This document shows, piece by piece, positions 25,201 through 35,356 of a stretch of DNA of 64,000 nucleotides. How positions within the stretch are numbered: position 1 is the first letter of the stretch; each line of letters starts with the position of its first letter. A model generated the notes under the pieces. The model had not been told where the DNA came from. It saw only the letters and a list, made by a program, of their open reading frames with translations, and did not search any database. Position numbers and translations under genes: made by a program. The stretch spans positions 2,308,089 through 2,372,088 of the forward strand of contig NZ_LR733312.1 in the NCBI RefSeq assembly GCF_902506295.1, written 5' to 3'. The DNA comes from Luteimonas sp. 9C. GTDB taxonomy: Bacteria; Pseudomonadota; Gammaproteobacteria; Xanthomonadales; Xanthomonadaceae.

Positions 25201-27737
25201 TGCCCACCCTCGAGGTGCTGCGGCAGGTCGATCCGACGACGACCGGCCGTGCGCTCGATGCGATGACGCCCGAGCAGCAGGCCGCGTTGACCGAGGACGT
25301 GGCGGGCCTGAGCGTCACCGACCGCACCGATCTGTTGAACGGACTCGCGTCGCAGCTCGACGCCGGCCAGATGCAGCGGCTGGAGCCGGTGTTCGGCGCC
25401 GATGCGGTGCTGTCCGCGGTGCAGACCCGCAGTCCGGCCGCGGTGCGCGAGACCTACGAGCAACAGGCCGGCGCCGGCCCCGCCGTCACGACCGCCGAGC
25501 CGTCGGGCCGCACATCGACCCAGCAGGTGGCCGACGCCGCCAACGACTACGCCGGGCGTGTCGAAGGCCAGGGCATCATGGCGCAGCACGCGCTGGGCGA
25601 TCTGATGGCCGCCAACGCCGGCGACCCGGCCTATCTCGCCGAACTGGTGCGCCTGGCCAAGGACGACGGCGTGCTCGCACAGGTGGTCAGCCCGATGTAC
25701 GGCGGGCTGTTCGAACGCGACGACAGCGGCTACGTCGTGACCAACGCCAACGCCTCCTTCGATGCCGATGCGCGCCGCGAGGGATTCGCGCTGGCGATCG
25801 GCGCGGCGGTCGACCGCGGCGTACTGTCGGAGACCGACGTGCGCGCGCTCGGCAACCAGCAGGCCGGCTGGACCGACGTGGCCGGCCGCGCCGGCATCGG
25901 CCAGGTCGGCGCCACCGACGCGACCCGCGCCACGGCGAGCGATCTGGGCAACGTACTCGACACCTATACCGACGCGGCCGACGACGTCGCCAAGCTCGAC
26001 GAGCAGCTCGGCGGACTGCTGGCCCAGGCTGGCCCGATGACGCCCGAGCAGCAGGCGGCCTTCGTCACCGCCTTCCGCACCGATCCGGAGAACGTCGGCA
26101 CCTATACGCGTCTGACCGAGGCCACGGCCGCGCTGGCCGACCACGTCTCGCAGAACACCGACGCCGTGCTCGACGCCGCCGTGCGCGATCCCGCCGTCGC
26201 CCAGCAGGTCGTCGAGGCGATGACCGGGCTGGCGCAGGACGGCCGCGGCGAGGAAGTCATCGCCCTGCTGACCCAAATCAACGCCGGCGGGCCGACCTCG
26301 GCGCTGGCGGAAGCCTTCGCCGGTTTCGAGGAACTCTCGGGCCCGGTGCTCGAGGACGCGGCGTCCTCGGCGATGGCACAACTGCTCGAGCGCAACAACG
26401 GCGACGTGTCGGCGGCTTCGGCGCAGTTCCAGACCGCATTCCAGAGCCTCGTGCAGGCGTGGCCGGCGAAGGCCGGCGTCGACGATTTCCGCATCGGCTC
26501 GCAGCTGCTCAACGCCGCCGCCGGCGGCGATGTCAGCGCGATGCAGGGCTATCTCAACCAGTACCAGACCGTCTCGCCGATCATGCGCGCCGTCGCCGGT
26601 GCGGGCGTGGTGCTGGGCGCCGTCGGCGCGGTCAATGCCGGTACCCACGAGGACTACGTCAACATGGTCGCCGGCTTCGCCCAGTCGGGCGAGAACGCGG
26701 CCCGTCTGGTCGCCGGCACCATGGGCGGCATGGCCGCGGTCGGCGAGGCCGCGCAGGCCGCCGGACGCTTCGCGGGCGCGGCCGGCTTCGCCGCCAAGCT
26801 CGCGCCGGGCCTGGGCCTGATCGCCAATTCCGCGTCGCTGGCCAACAGCTTCAGCCATGCCGCCGATGGCAATGCCGGCTATGCGATCGCGATGGTCGGC
26901 GATGTGATCGGGGTGCTGGGCAGCGCGCTGGAATTCACCCCGGCCGCGCCTGCCGGCTTCCTGCTGTCGGGCATCGGTGCGGTGATCTCGGCCGCGGGTT
27001 CGTTCGCCGGCGAGATCATCAACGGCCACGAGCGCCGCGAGACGCTGGAGAAGTACCTGACCGCCGCGGGCGTGGATCCGGAGATCATCGACGAGATGAT
27101 CAGCGCCTCGTCGCAGCTGTTCGACATGGCCGAGACACTCGATCTCACCCCCGAGCAGGTGCAATCGCTGCTGGTGGCGCATCCCGATATCGGCGGCGCG
27201 CCGGGTCTGGCCGGCAAGTTCACCGACGTGGCCGCGGCCGCCGGCATCAGCGGCAGCGATGTGCAGGACTTCGCCGCCGCGCTCGCCGCCGACAATCCGA
27301 ACTTCGCCTGGGACCTGATGGGCATTGCCTCCTACGCACCCAGCCATCCGGGCGAGGCCGCGACGTTCTATCGCGACTACCTCGAAAGCAGCTATCCGCA
27401 AGCGACCACGCTGGCGGAATCGCTGTCGCCGGATCTGTTCGGCGATGCCGCGCAGGCGCGCGAACTGGCGCTGGCCGATTACAACCGCAGCGGCAGTTCG
27501 TCCACCTGGGAAATGGACCTCGGCAACCTGCTGAAGAACAACGACGATCCGGCCTATCGCGCCGAGGTGCTGCGCCTGCTTGCCGCGGACGGCGACCAGC
27601 GACTGGAGATGTTCGCGCAGATGACCGGCGGTTACGGCGACACCTGGTCCGGCGCGGTGCGCGATTCGGTCGCCGATGCGGTCGAAGCCGGCACGCTGTC
27701 CCAGTCGCAGGCCGACCTGGTGCTGGGCTACTTCTGA
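25200..27737 (+). CDS. Large Ala/Gly-rich helical protein, effector-like, unknown
   Basis: 845 codons from a GTG at 25200, placed 5 nt after GGGAGG inside a repeat element; a later ATG at 25263 is possible, and the true N-terminus may have been replaced by the repeat. The protein is almost wholly helical, without signal peptide. Hydrophobic stretches at about 461-481 and a long pair at about 560-606 resemble a helical hairpin. DPAYLAELVRLAKDDG at 142-157 recurs as DPAYRAEVLRLLAADG at 783-798, and the last 22 residues resemble a segment of the 584-aa protein at 38684. No known domain was recognised. A secreted toxin or pore-former is speculation. Confidence 0.75.
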   Translation: MPTLEVLRQVDPTTTGRALDAMTPEQQAALTEDVAGLSVTDRTDLLNGLASQLDAGQMQRLEPVFGADAVLSAVQTRSPAAVRETYEQQAGAGPAVTTAEPSGRTSTQQVADAANDYAGRVEGQGIMAQHALGDLMAANAGDPAYLAELVRLAKDDGVLAQVVSPMYGGLFERDDSGYVVTNANASFDADARREGFALAIGAAVDRGVLSETDVRALGNQQAGWTDVAGRAGIGQVGATDATRATASDLGNVLDTYTDAADDVAKLDEQLGGLLAQAGPMTPEQQAAFVTAFRTDPENVGTYTRLTEATAALADHVSQNTDAVLDAAVRDPAVAQQVVEAMTGLAQDGRGEEVIALLTQINAGGPTSALAEAFAGFEELSGPVLEDAASSAMAQLLERNNGDVSAASAQFQTAFQSLVQAWPAKAGVDDFRIGSQLLNAAAGGDVSAMQGYLNQYQTVSPIMRAVAGAGVVLGAVGAVNAGTHEDYVNMVAGFAQSGENAARLVAGTMGGMAAVGEAAQAAGRFAGAAGFAAKLAPGLGLIANSASLANSFSHAADGNAGYAIAMVGDVIGVLGSALEFTPAAPAGFLLSGIGAVISAAGSFAGEIINGHERRETLEKYLTAAGVDPEIIDEMISASSQLFDMAETLDLTPEQVQSLLVAHPDIGGAPGLAGKFTDVAAAAGISGSDVQDFAAALAADNPNFAWDLMGIASYAPSHPGEAATFYRDYLESSYPQATTLAESLSPDLFGDAAQARELALADYNRSGSSSTWEMDLGNLLKNNDDPAYRAEVLRLLAADGDQRLEMFAQMTGGYGDTWSGAVRDSVADAVEAGTLSQSQADLVLGYF

Positions 27738-27835
27738 TTCCGACGCGCCGGCGCGCGTAGACGCGGGCGACGTCGAGGGACGTCGACCCGCGCGCGATCT
27801 CACGCAGCGAGAGCGCGCTCCTGCATCATGGTGCG

Positions 27836-30800
27836 ATGCCCGACGCCGCACCCGACTTCCGTCTCTACCATTCCAATGCACTGGAAGTGCTGGCGGGCCT
27901 GATGGCGCATGCGCTGCGCACGCCGGCGCCGGGGCAGTCGTTGCTGGCGCCGGACGTGGTGCTGATTCCGCAGGTCGCGATGCGGCGCTGGCTGCAGGCC
28001 GCGCTCGCCGCGGAACACGGCGTCGCCGCGAATCTGGAGTTCGTGACGCCCGGCGAATTCGTCGGCAAGGCGCTGTCGGCGAATCTCGGTCCACCGACCG
28101 ACGAACCCGACGCCGCCGCGCTGCGCTGGCATCTGTATGCCGCGCTGATCGATCCGGCCTTCCTCGCCCAGCCCGCGCTGGCCGCGTTGCGCGCGCATGT
28201 CGACAGCGTCGATCCGCTGCGGCCATGGGCGCTGGCCGGCGAGCTCGCCTCGGTGTTCGAGAAGTATCAGGCCTGGCGCCGCGACTGGCTGCTGCGTTGG
28301 GAAGCGGGCGCGGATGCCGACGATCCGCAGGCGATCCTGTGGCGGCGCATCGCGCGCGGTCGCCAGCATCGCGCGCGGCGCATCCAGCAATATCTCGACC
28401 GCTTCGAAAGCGCCGACGCCCCGCTGCCCGTCGGCCTGCCGCCACGGCTGTTCGCGTTCGCCACGCTCAACGTTTCGCCCGACGTGCTGCGCGTGCTGGC
28501 CACGCAGGCGCGCGTCGGCACGCTGCATTTCTATGTGCCCTCGCCGAGTCGCGATTACTGGGGCGATCTGCAGCGCGTGCGCGCCGGTGGCGCCGAGGCC
28601 GCGCGTACCGAGAATCCATTGCTGCAGGCCTGGGGCCACGCCGGTCGCGATTTCATGGCCGTGCTCGGCAGCTACGAAGTCGTACATCCGGATGTCGAAC
28701 TGCGCAGCGATGCCGATCCCGGTGAAGGCGGCGGCGAACTGCACGGCAGCCTGCTGCGGCGCCTGCAGTCGGATCTGTTCCAGCGGCTGCCGTCACCGCC
28801 GCTGACGCCGGCCGCCGACGATCCGCGCACGCGTTTGCCCGCCTTGCGACGCGACGATCCCAGCCTGCAGGTCCACGCCTGCCACACGCGCCTGCGCGAA
28901 CTGCAGGTGCTGCACGACCAGCTGCGCGCCTTGTTCGAGGATCCGCGTTTCGATCCGCCGCTGCAGCCGCGCGACATCGCGGTGCTGGCGCCCGACATCG
29001 ATCCCTACATCCCGTATCTGGATGCGGTGTTCGGCGGTCGCGGTAGAGAAGACTCGATTCCGTATGCGTTGGCCGATGCCAGCCCGCTCGCCGGCGAACC
29101 GCTGGCCGATGTCTTCCTGCGCCTGCTGGCGCTGCCGGTCGCACGTTTCGGACTGGAGGAAACGCTGGACCTGCTGGCGAGTCCGCCGCTGGCCGAATCC
29201 GCCGGGCTCGATGCCGGTGCGTTCGCGCGGTTGCATGCCTGGCTGTTCGCGGCCGGTGCGCGCTGGGGCATCGACGCTGCGCATCGCGCGCGCCTCGATG
29301 CGCCGGCCGATGACGCCTACACCTGGGCGTTCGCGCTCGACCGTCTGCTGCTCGGCCACGCCAGCGGCAGCGATGCACCGATCGCGACGGCATCAGGCCA
29401 GCTCATCGCTCCCTTGCCCGAACTCGAAGGCAGCGCGCTCGATGCGCTCGACACGCTGGTCCGCCTGCTGCGCGTGCTCGCACGTCATGCCGACCTGCTC
29501 GGCGAGGCGATGCCGCCCGAGGCCTGGCGCGATCGCCTGCTGCGCCTGCTCGACGCGCTGCTGCCGAAGCCGCCGTCTGCGCCCGCCACCCAGCGCGCAC
29601 TCGATCGCCTGCGCAGCCTGATCGACGCCTTCGCCGCCGACGCCACGCGCGCCGGCTTCGATGCACCGGTGCCATCGGAGGCCGTGCGTGCGCATTTCGC
29701 CGCCGTGCTCGGCGAAGCGGATACGCGCGCGCCACTGCTGACCGGCGGCGTCAGCGTCGGTCGCATGGTGCCGATGCGCCTGCTGCCGTTCCGTGCGATC
29801 TGCCTGCTCGGCATGGACGACGGCGACTTCCCGCGTCGCGATTCCGCGGCAGGGCTCAATCGCCTGACCGCCGAACTCGGCACCGATCGCCGCCAGGTCG
29901 GCGACCGCAGCACGCGCGACGACGACCGCTTCCTGTTCCTGCAGCTGTTCGCCGCCGCGCAGGACGTGTTCTACGTCAGCTACCAGGGCGCGGACCCGCG
30001 CGACGGCAGCGTGCGCGAGCCCTCGGTGCTGGTGACCGAACTGCTGGCCGCCGCCGATGCACAGCACGCGCCGGACGCGCATGCGGCGGACGACCTCGTC
30101 GTGCATCACCCGCTGCAGCCGTTCGCGCCCGCCGCATTCGGCGCCGGTGACGAGCCGCGCCGGTTCTCGTACCGCCAGCAGTGGTGGCAGGCCGCGTCGC
30201 AGCCCGCGCAGCGTCGTGTCGCGCTGCCGGCGTGGTTCGACGGCACGCCGCTGCCGCCGATCGAAGAAGCGGACGATGCGCTGTCGCTCGATGCGCTGCG
30301 GCGCTTCCTGCAGGCACCGGCGGAGACCTTCCTGCGCCAGCGGCTCGGCATGCGGCTGGCCGAGGTCGACACGCTCGAAGGCGACGTCGAACCGTTGCTC
30401 GCGCCTGGCCGCGGCCTCGCGAAACAACAGCTGCAGCGCGCGGTGTTCGAAGCGCGACTGCGCGGCGACGACGATGCGACCACGCAGGCTCTGCTGCGCG
30501 CACGCGGGCTGTTGCCGTCGGGGCCACTGGGGCGTCGCACGCTCGATGCGGCGCGACGCGAGGTCGACGGTTACGCCGAGGCGTTCCGTGCCTGGCGTGG
30601 TGATGCGGTGGCCGAATCCCCTCGCATCGAGGCCGAGATCGACGGTGTGCGCCTGCACGGGCGGCTCGGCGACGTGTATCCGCACGGCATCGCGCGCATC
30701 CGCTTCGATGCGCCGAACGGGAATTCCGCGATCCGCGACGGCCTCGACTGGCTGCTCGCCAGCGCGGCCGGACGCGACACACCGCTGGTGCAGTTCCATG

Positions 30801-31216
30801 ACGGCGGCGATGCGGGCGTTGGTCCGCACACACGCGCCACGCTCGCACCGCACGAGGCCCGCGCCCTGCTCGCGCAGCTGATGGCCCTGCGCGCCCAGGG
30901 CCTGCGCGCGCCACTGCCGTTCGCACCCTACAGCGGCTGGGAACTGTTCAACGCGCCGACACTCGAACGCGGTCTTTCGAGCGCGGCGAAGAAGTGGCAC
31001 GGCAGCGACCGCAGCTGGGGCGAAGGCAATACCGAAGCGCTGCGCCTCGCGCTGCGCGGACGCGATCCGTTTACCGACGAGGCCACGCAGGTCGCGTTCG
31101 TCGATCAGGCACTGACGGTCTTCAGCGCGGTCGTCTCCGGCATGGTCTACGGCGGCACCGATCTCGACGCGCTGCGCGCGATCGCCGCGGCACTCGACGT
31201 GGAGGACTCGGAATGA
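27836..31216 (+). CDS. recC: RecC subunit of exonuclease V
   Basis: 1126-aa gamma chain of RecBCD, the helicase-nuclease that processes double-strand DNA ends and recognises Chi. It begins with FRLYHSNALEVLAGLMAH, the RecC N-terminal signature. Later landmarks are VLAPDIDPYIPYLDAVFG, PMRLLPFRAICLLGMDDGDFPRRD and the C-terminal GWELFNAPTLERGL. It overlaps recB by 4 nt. A hairpin region (27767-27790) separates it from the previous gene. Complete in length. Confidence 0.95.
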   Translation: MPDAAPDFRLYHSNALEVLAGLMAHALRTPAPGQSLLAPDVVLIPQVAMRRWLQAALAAEHGVAANLEFVTPGEFVGKALSANLGPPTDEPDAAALRWHLYAALIDPAFLAQPALAALRAHVDSVDPLRPWALAGELASVFEKYQAWRRDWLLRWEAGADADDPQAILWRRIARGRQHRARRIQQYLDRFESADAPLPVGLPPRLFAFATLNVSPDVLRVLATQARVGTLHFYVPSPSRDYWGDLQRVRAGGAEAARTENPLLQAWGHAGRDFMAVLGSYEVVHPDVELRSDADPGEGGGELHGSLLRRLQSDLFQRLPSPPLTPAADDPRTRLPALRRDDPSLQVHACHTRLRELQVLHDQLRALFEDPRFDPPLQPRDIAVLAPDIDPYIPYLDAVFGGRGREDSIPYALADASPLAGEPLADVFLRLLALPVARFGLEETLDLLASPPLAESAGLDAGAFARLHAWLFAAGARWGIDAAHRARLDAPADDAYTWAFALDRLLLGHASGSDAPIATASGQLIAPLPELEGSALDALDTLVRLLRVLARHADLLGEAMPPEAWRDRLLRLLDALLPKPPSAPATQRALDRLRSLIDAFAADATRAGFDAPVPSEAVRAHFAAVLGEADTRAPLLTGGVSVGRMVPMRLLPFRAICLLGMDDGDFPRRDSAAGLNRLTAELGTDRRQVGDRSTRDDDRFLFLQLFAAAQDVFYVSYQGADPRDGSVREPSVLVTELLAAADAQHAPDAHAADDLVVHHPLQPFAPAAFGAGDEPRRFSYRQQWWQAASQPAQRRVALPAWFDGTPLPPIEEADDALSLDALRRFLQAPAETFLRQRLGMRLAEVDTLEGDVEPLLAPGRGLAKQQLQRAVFEARLRGDDDATTQALLRARGLLPSGPLGRRTLDAARREVDGYAEAFRAWRGDAVAESPRIEAEIDGVRLHGRLGDVYPHGIARIRFDAPNGNSAIRDGLDWLLASAAGRDTPLVQFHDGGDAGVGPHTRATLAPHEARALLAQLMALRAQGLRAPLPFAPYSGWELFNAPTLERGLSSAAKKWHGSDRSWGEGNTEALRLALRGRDPFTDEATQVAFVDQALTVFSAVVSGMVYGGTDLDALRAIAAALDVEDSE

Positions 31217-34200
31217 CCGGCACCGATCCCTACCTGCTGCTGCCGCTCGACGGCGTGCGCGCCATCGAGGCCTCGGCCGGTACCGGCAAGACGTTCACGC
31301 TGGCGACGCTGGTCGTGCGCCTCGTCGTCGAAGGCGGTCTGCGCGTCGGCGAAATTCTCGCCGTGACCTTCACCGAGGCCGCGACCCAGGAACTGCGCAG
31401 CCGCATCCACAAACGTCTGAAGATGGCCGAGGCGCTGGTCGAGGTCGACATCGGCGACGACGCCTCGCCCGAGACCGTGCTGACCAGTGCCGTCCTCACC
31501 CAGCATCTCGCGCGCGGCGAGGAAAGCGCCGATGCGCTGCGGCGTCGCCTGCGCGCGGCGGCCGACGAGACCGATCTCGCGGCGATCTTCACCATCCACG
31601 GCTTCTGCGCACGCGCGCTGCGCGAACACGCGCTGGAAGCCGGGCAGGGTTTCGACGCGCCGGAGTTGATGGCCAGCGACACCGCGTTGCGCGAGGCCAT
31701 CGCTGCCGATCTGTGGCGCTCGCACGGCGTCGAACCCGATGCCGCCGACGATCTGCTGAGCCTGTGGTCCGGCGGCCCGATCGCGCTCGCCGGCGATCTG
31801 TCGCCGCTGGTGCGCGAACGCTTATTGCGACCCGCACTGGCCGAACTTCCGGACGATCCCGCGCCGCGTGTGCGCGCTGCCGGTGCCGCGCTCGCGCATG
31901 CCTTCCACGCGCATGGCGACGACTTCCGCGCGTCGCTGATCGCGGCCGTCGACAACAAGATCCTGCATGGCGCCAGCTACAAGGCCGACTGGATCACCGC
32001 GCTGTTCAATGATCTGCGCACCTGGTGCGCAGCCGGCGATCACGACGCGCCCTTCCAGCACGCCAAGCTGCCGCAGCTGCGCCGTGACCGGTTGATCGAG
32101 AAAACCAACAAGACCGCCAAGGGGCCGACGCCGGACTCGCCGGTGTGCGACGCGATTCCCGCGTATCTCGATGCGCTCGACGAGATCGCCGAGTGGCAGG
32201 ACGTGCGCCGCGTCGAACTGCTGCACCGCCTGCGCGACGACGCGCGCGCCCGTGTCGAGCGCTTCAAGCAGCAGCAGCGCGTGCAGACCTACGACGATCT
32301 GATCGACCGCGTCGCCGACGCCGTCGACGGGCCGCAGGCCGACGCGCTGATCGCGCAGCTGCGCGCGCAGTACCGGGTCGCGCTGGTCGACGAATTCCAG
32401 GACACCGATCCACGCCAGTGGCGGATCTTCGAACGTGTGTTCGGCGTCGCCAGTGGCGCACCGGCGCTGTTCGTCATCGGCGATCCCAAGCAGGCGATCT
32501 ACGGCTTCCGCGGTGGCGACGTCGAAACCTATCTCGCCGCGCAGGCCTCGGCCGAGCGCGCGCCGCCGCTCGCGCTGAACTTCCGCTCGCGCCCCGGCGT
32601 ACTGCGCGCGGTGGCGGCGCTGTACGCACAGGCCGATGCGAGCGGCCATCCGCCATTCGTCGACGCCCGCATCGCGTTTCGCGAGGTCGCACCCGGCGGC
32701 GTGCGGCGCGACGACGACTATCTGCGTGGCGGCGTGCCTGCGCCCGCGCTCACGCTGTGGCAGGCGCCCGATCCGCCGCCCGACCACAAGGGCAAGGTCA
32801 AACCCTGGAGCGCCGGCCGCTCGCGCGAACTCGCGACGCAGGCCTGCGTCGCCGAGATCCATCGCGTCCTCACCGAGGCGCGCGCGGGCACGGCGCTGAT
32901 TGAAGGCCGGCCGGTGCAGCCCGGCGACATCGCGGTGCTGGTGCGCTCGCACAGCGAGGCCACGCGCATCCGCGCCGCGCTGGCGATGGTCGGCATTCCG
33001 GCGGTCGCCGCCGGCAAGCAGAGCCTGTTCGCGACCGCGGAAGCGCGCGACGTGCATGCCCTGCTGCTCGCACTGCTGCACGGCGCCGACGACGGCCGTC
33101 TGCGCATGGCGCTGTCGACGGTGCTGATCGGCGAGGACGCGACGCAGGTTGCCGCGCTCGATGCGGACGGCGATGCGCTGCGCGCGTGGCAGCTGGCCGC
33201 GCTCGGCTGGCGCGACCGTCTGCAGCGCGGCGGACCGCTGGCCCTGATCACCGACCTGTGCGCCGCGCACGCGGGCCGTCTGCTCGGCCTGCTCGATGGC
33301 GAGCGTCGCCTGACCAACTACCTGCAGCTCGCCGAACTGCTGCAGGAAGCGCAGGCGCATGCGCTGGGCCTGCATGGTCTGGTCGACTGGCTGTCGCGCG
33401 CGATCGCATCCGCCAGCAGTGACGACGACAGCCAGCTGCTGCGCCTCGAATCCGACGCGCGCCGGGTACAGGTGGTCACGCTGCACAAGAGCAAGGGCCT
33501 GGAATATCCGCTGGTCTTCCTGCCGTTCGCCGGCATCGGCGGCAAGCCGCGCGATGCCGGTCGCCATGTCGCCGTGGCCGACGACGCGGGCCGTGCCCTG
33601 CACTGGAAACTGCTGCCGTCGCGCTCGGGCTGGAACGACGCGAAGCAGCGCTGGCAGGACGGCCAGCGCGCCGAAGACGCGCGCCTGCTCTACGTCGGCC
33701 TGACCCGCGCGCGGCATGCGCTGTGGATCGCCGGCGGCGCGTTGTACGAGTACGGCAAGGCCGCGATCGCGCACATGATCGCCGCCCCCGACGCGCTCGC
33801 CGAGACGCTGGGCACTGCCGTCCGCGTCGACACGCAGCCGTCGCCCGCAGCGCTGCCGTGGCTGCCGCCCGAATCCGAAGAGACCGTGCCGGCCGCGCGC
33901 ATCGCGACGCGCTCGCTGCTGAGCGACTGGTGGGTCTACAGCTTCACCCAGCTGGCGAATGCCGAATCCGGCCACGACGCATCGAGCGCATCCACGCAGG
34001 CCGCGCCCGGTGGTCTGGACGAACCTGCTGTCGATCCCGACGCCGCGCCCGATCCCACGGCTGGCGTCGACGACTACGACCCACGCTTCGCCGGCGCGCG
34101 CTTCGGCGTCGTGCTGCACGACGTGCTGGAACGCAGCGACTTCGCGCAGTGGGCCACGTGGACACCCGGCACGCCCGCGCCCGCCAGCGAGACGCACGTC

Positions 34201-34830
34201 ATCGACGCGCGCCTGCGCGCGGCCGGTTACGCGGATGCCGATCTTGACGACGGCATCGATGTGCTGACGCCACTGGTCGGCCAGACGCTGACCGTCACCC
34301 TGCCCGAAGGCGTGCGCCTCGCCGATGTGCCGTCCGACGCGCGTCGCCCGGAAATCGAATTCCAGTTCGCCCTCGCACCCACGCGCATCGAGGCCCTGCT
34401 CGCGCTGCTGCACGGCCACGACGTGCTGCGTGCCCGCAGCGGCTTCGGCACGCGCCGCCAGCTCGAAGGCCTGATGACCGGCCTGATCGATCTGACCTAC
34501 GCGCACGACGGTCGCTGGTACGTGCTCGACTACAAGACCAACCGTTTGCCTGGCTACGGCCCCGCGCAACTCGACGCCGCGATGGCGCACAGCGAATACG
34601 ACCTGCAGGCGCTGATCTACACCGTCGCGCTGCACCGCTGGCTGCGCTTCCGCCTGGGCGACGGCTACGACTACGCGCGTGACTTCGGTGGCGTGCGGTA
34701 TCTGTTTTGTCGCGGCTTGGATGCCACGCGCGACGATGCGCCGGGCGTGCAGGCGTGGCGGTTCGCGCCGGAACTGGTGGATGCGCTGGATGCGTTGTTT
34801 GCGGGGCGGGATGTGGGGGTGGCGGCGTGA
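31213..34830 (+). CDS. recB: RecB subunit of exonuclease V
   Basis: 1205-aa UvrD-type 3'-5' helicase plus nuclease. Walker A ASAGTGKT lies at 20-27, motif II DEFQDTDP near 392, GDPKQAIYGFRGGD as motif III, and VTLHKSKGLEYPLV as motif V. The C-terminal RecB nuclease has DYKTNRLPGYG near residue 1106. Start ATG 31213 overlaps the recC stop, so the two subunits are translationally coupled. Complete. The recD gene follows only after 526 bp of repeats. Confidence 0.96.
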   Translation: MTGTDPYLLLPLDGVRAIEASAGTGKTFTLATLVVRLVVEGGLRVGEILAVTFTEAATQELRSRIHKRLKMAEALVEVDIGDDASPETVLTSAVLTQHLARGEESADALRRRLRAAADETDLAAIFTIHGFCARALREHALEAGQGFDAPELMASDTALREAIAADLWRSHGVEPDAADDLLSLWSGGPIALAGDLSPLVRERLLRPALAELPDDPAPRVRAAGAALAHAFHAHGDDFRASLIAAVDNKILHGASYKADWITALFNDLRTWCAAGDHDAPFQHAKLPQLRRDRLIEKTNKTAKGPTPDSPVCDAIPAYLDALDEIAEWQDVRRVELLHRLRDDARARVERFKQQQRVQTYDDLIDRVADAVDGPQADALIAQLRAQYRVALVDEFQDTDPRQWRIFERVFGVASGAPALFVIGDPKQAIYGFRGGDVETYLAAQASAERAPPLALNFRSRPGVLRAVAALYAQADASGHPPFVDARIAFREVAPGGVRRDDDYLRGGVPAPALTLWQAPDPPPDHKGKVKPWSAGRSRELATQACVAEIHRVLTEARAGTALIEGRPVQPGDIAVLVRSHSEATRIRAALAMVGIPAVAAGKQSLFATAEARDVHALLLALLHGADDGRLRMALSTVLIGEDATQVAALDADGDALRAWQLAALGWRDRLQRGGPLALITDLCAAHAGRLLGLLDGERRLTNYLQLAELLQEAQAHALGLHGLVDWLSRAIASASSDDDSQLLRLESDARRVQVVTLHKSKGLEYPLVFLPFAGIGGKPRDAGRHVAVADDAGRALHWKLLPSRSGWNDAKQRWQDGQRAEDARLLYVGLTRARHALWIAGGALYEYGKAAIAHMIAAPDALAETLGTAVRVDTQPSPAALPWLPPESEETVPAARIATRSLLSDWWVYSFTQLANAESGHDASSASTQAAPGGLDEPAVDPDAAPDPTAGVDDYDPRFAGARFGVVLHDVLERSDFAQWATWTPGTPAPASETHVIDARLRAAGYADADLDDGIDVLTPLVGQTLTVTLPEGVRLADVPSDARRPEIEFQFALAPTRIEALLALLHGHDVLRARSGFGTRRQLEGLMTGLIDLTYAHDGRWYVLDYKTNRLPGYGPAQLDAAMAHSEYDLQALIYTVALHRWLRFRLGDGYDYARDFGGVRYLFCRGLDATRDDAPGVQAWRFAPELVDALDALFAGRDVGVAA

Positions 34831-35356
34831 ATGCCGGACGCTCAATCTATTTCGAGCACGCGCAGGATCAGAGCTATCCCCCGCACGCGGGGGGTGAGAG
34901 CGATCCGTGTGCGCGGCACTGCCGCGCGGATCGATCGAACGACCGGCGCGCTGCGCCGGGCCGGACGGGTTGGGTGGGGGCAGACCATCAGCGCATGGAA
35001 GCGTTCATCGCGCGACAAACCTTCATGCCTGAGCTCTCTCCATCCGTGACCGGACCCTTCGCCCCCATCCCAACCTTCCCCCGCAGGCGGGGGAAGGCGC
35101 TGTGTTCTCGCTCAATTGAGCTGATCGCGCAGCGCGCTGCGCCGGGCCGGACGGGTTGGGCCGATCAAAGCCCTCCCCCGCTTGCGGGGGAGGGTTGGAT
35201 GGGGGCGAACCGTCAGCGCATGGAAGCGTTCATCGCGCGACCAACCTTCATGCCTGAGCTTTCTCCATCCGCAATCGGACCCTTCGCCCCCATCCCAACC
35301 TCCCTCCGCACGCGGGGGACTGGGCGGTTCGCCGCTATCTGTCCGGCTGTCGCCCC
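34831..35356. repeat. Repeat cluster between recB and recD
   Basis: No gene. A first hairpin copy lies near 34878-34895. A unit starting GCGCTGCGCCGGGCCGGACG occurs at 34946 and again near 35131, and both copies share GCGCATGGAAGCGTTCATCG (34991 and 35215), CTTCATGCCTGAGCT, CCATCC and CGCCCCCATCCCAACC. Hairpins of the CCCCCGC..GCGGGGG family occur near 35078, 35172 and 35310. It is thus an imperfect tandem duplication built from the same REP-like elements seen at 20991, 21102 and 25172. Confidence 0.85.

Noticed and set aside
34831-35356. CRISPR array between recB and recD
   Set aside because: Units are long, imperfect and contain hairpin elements; no regular short repeat with spacers.
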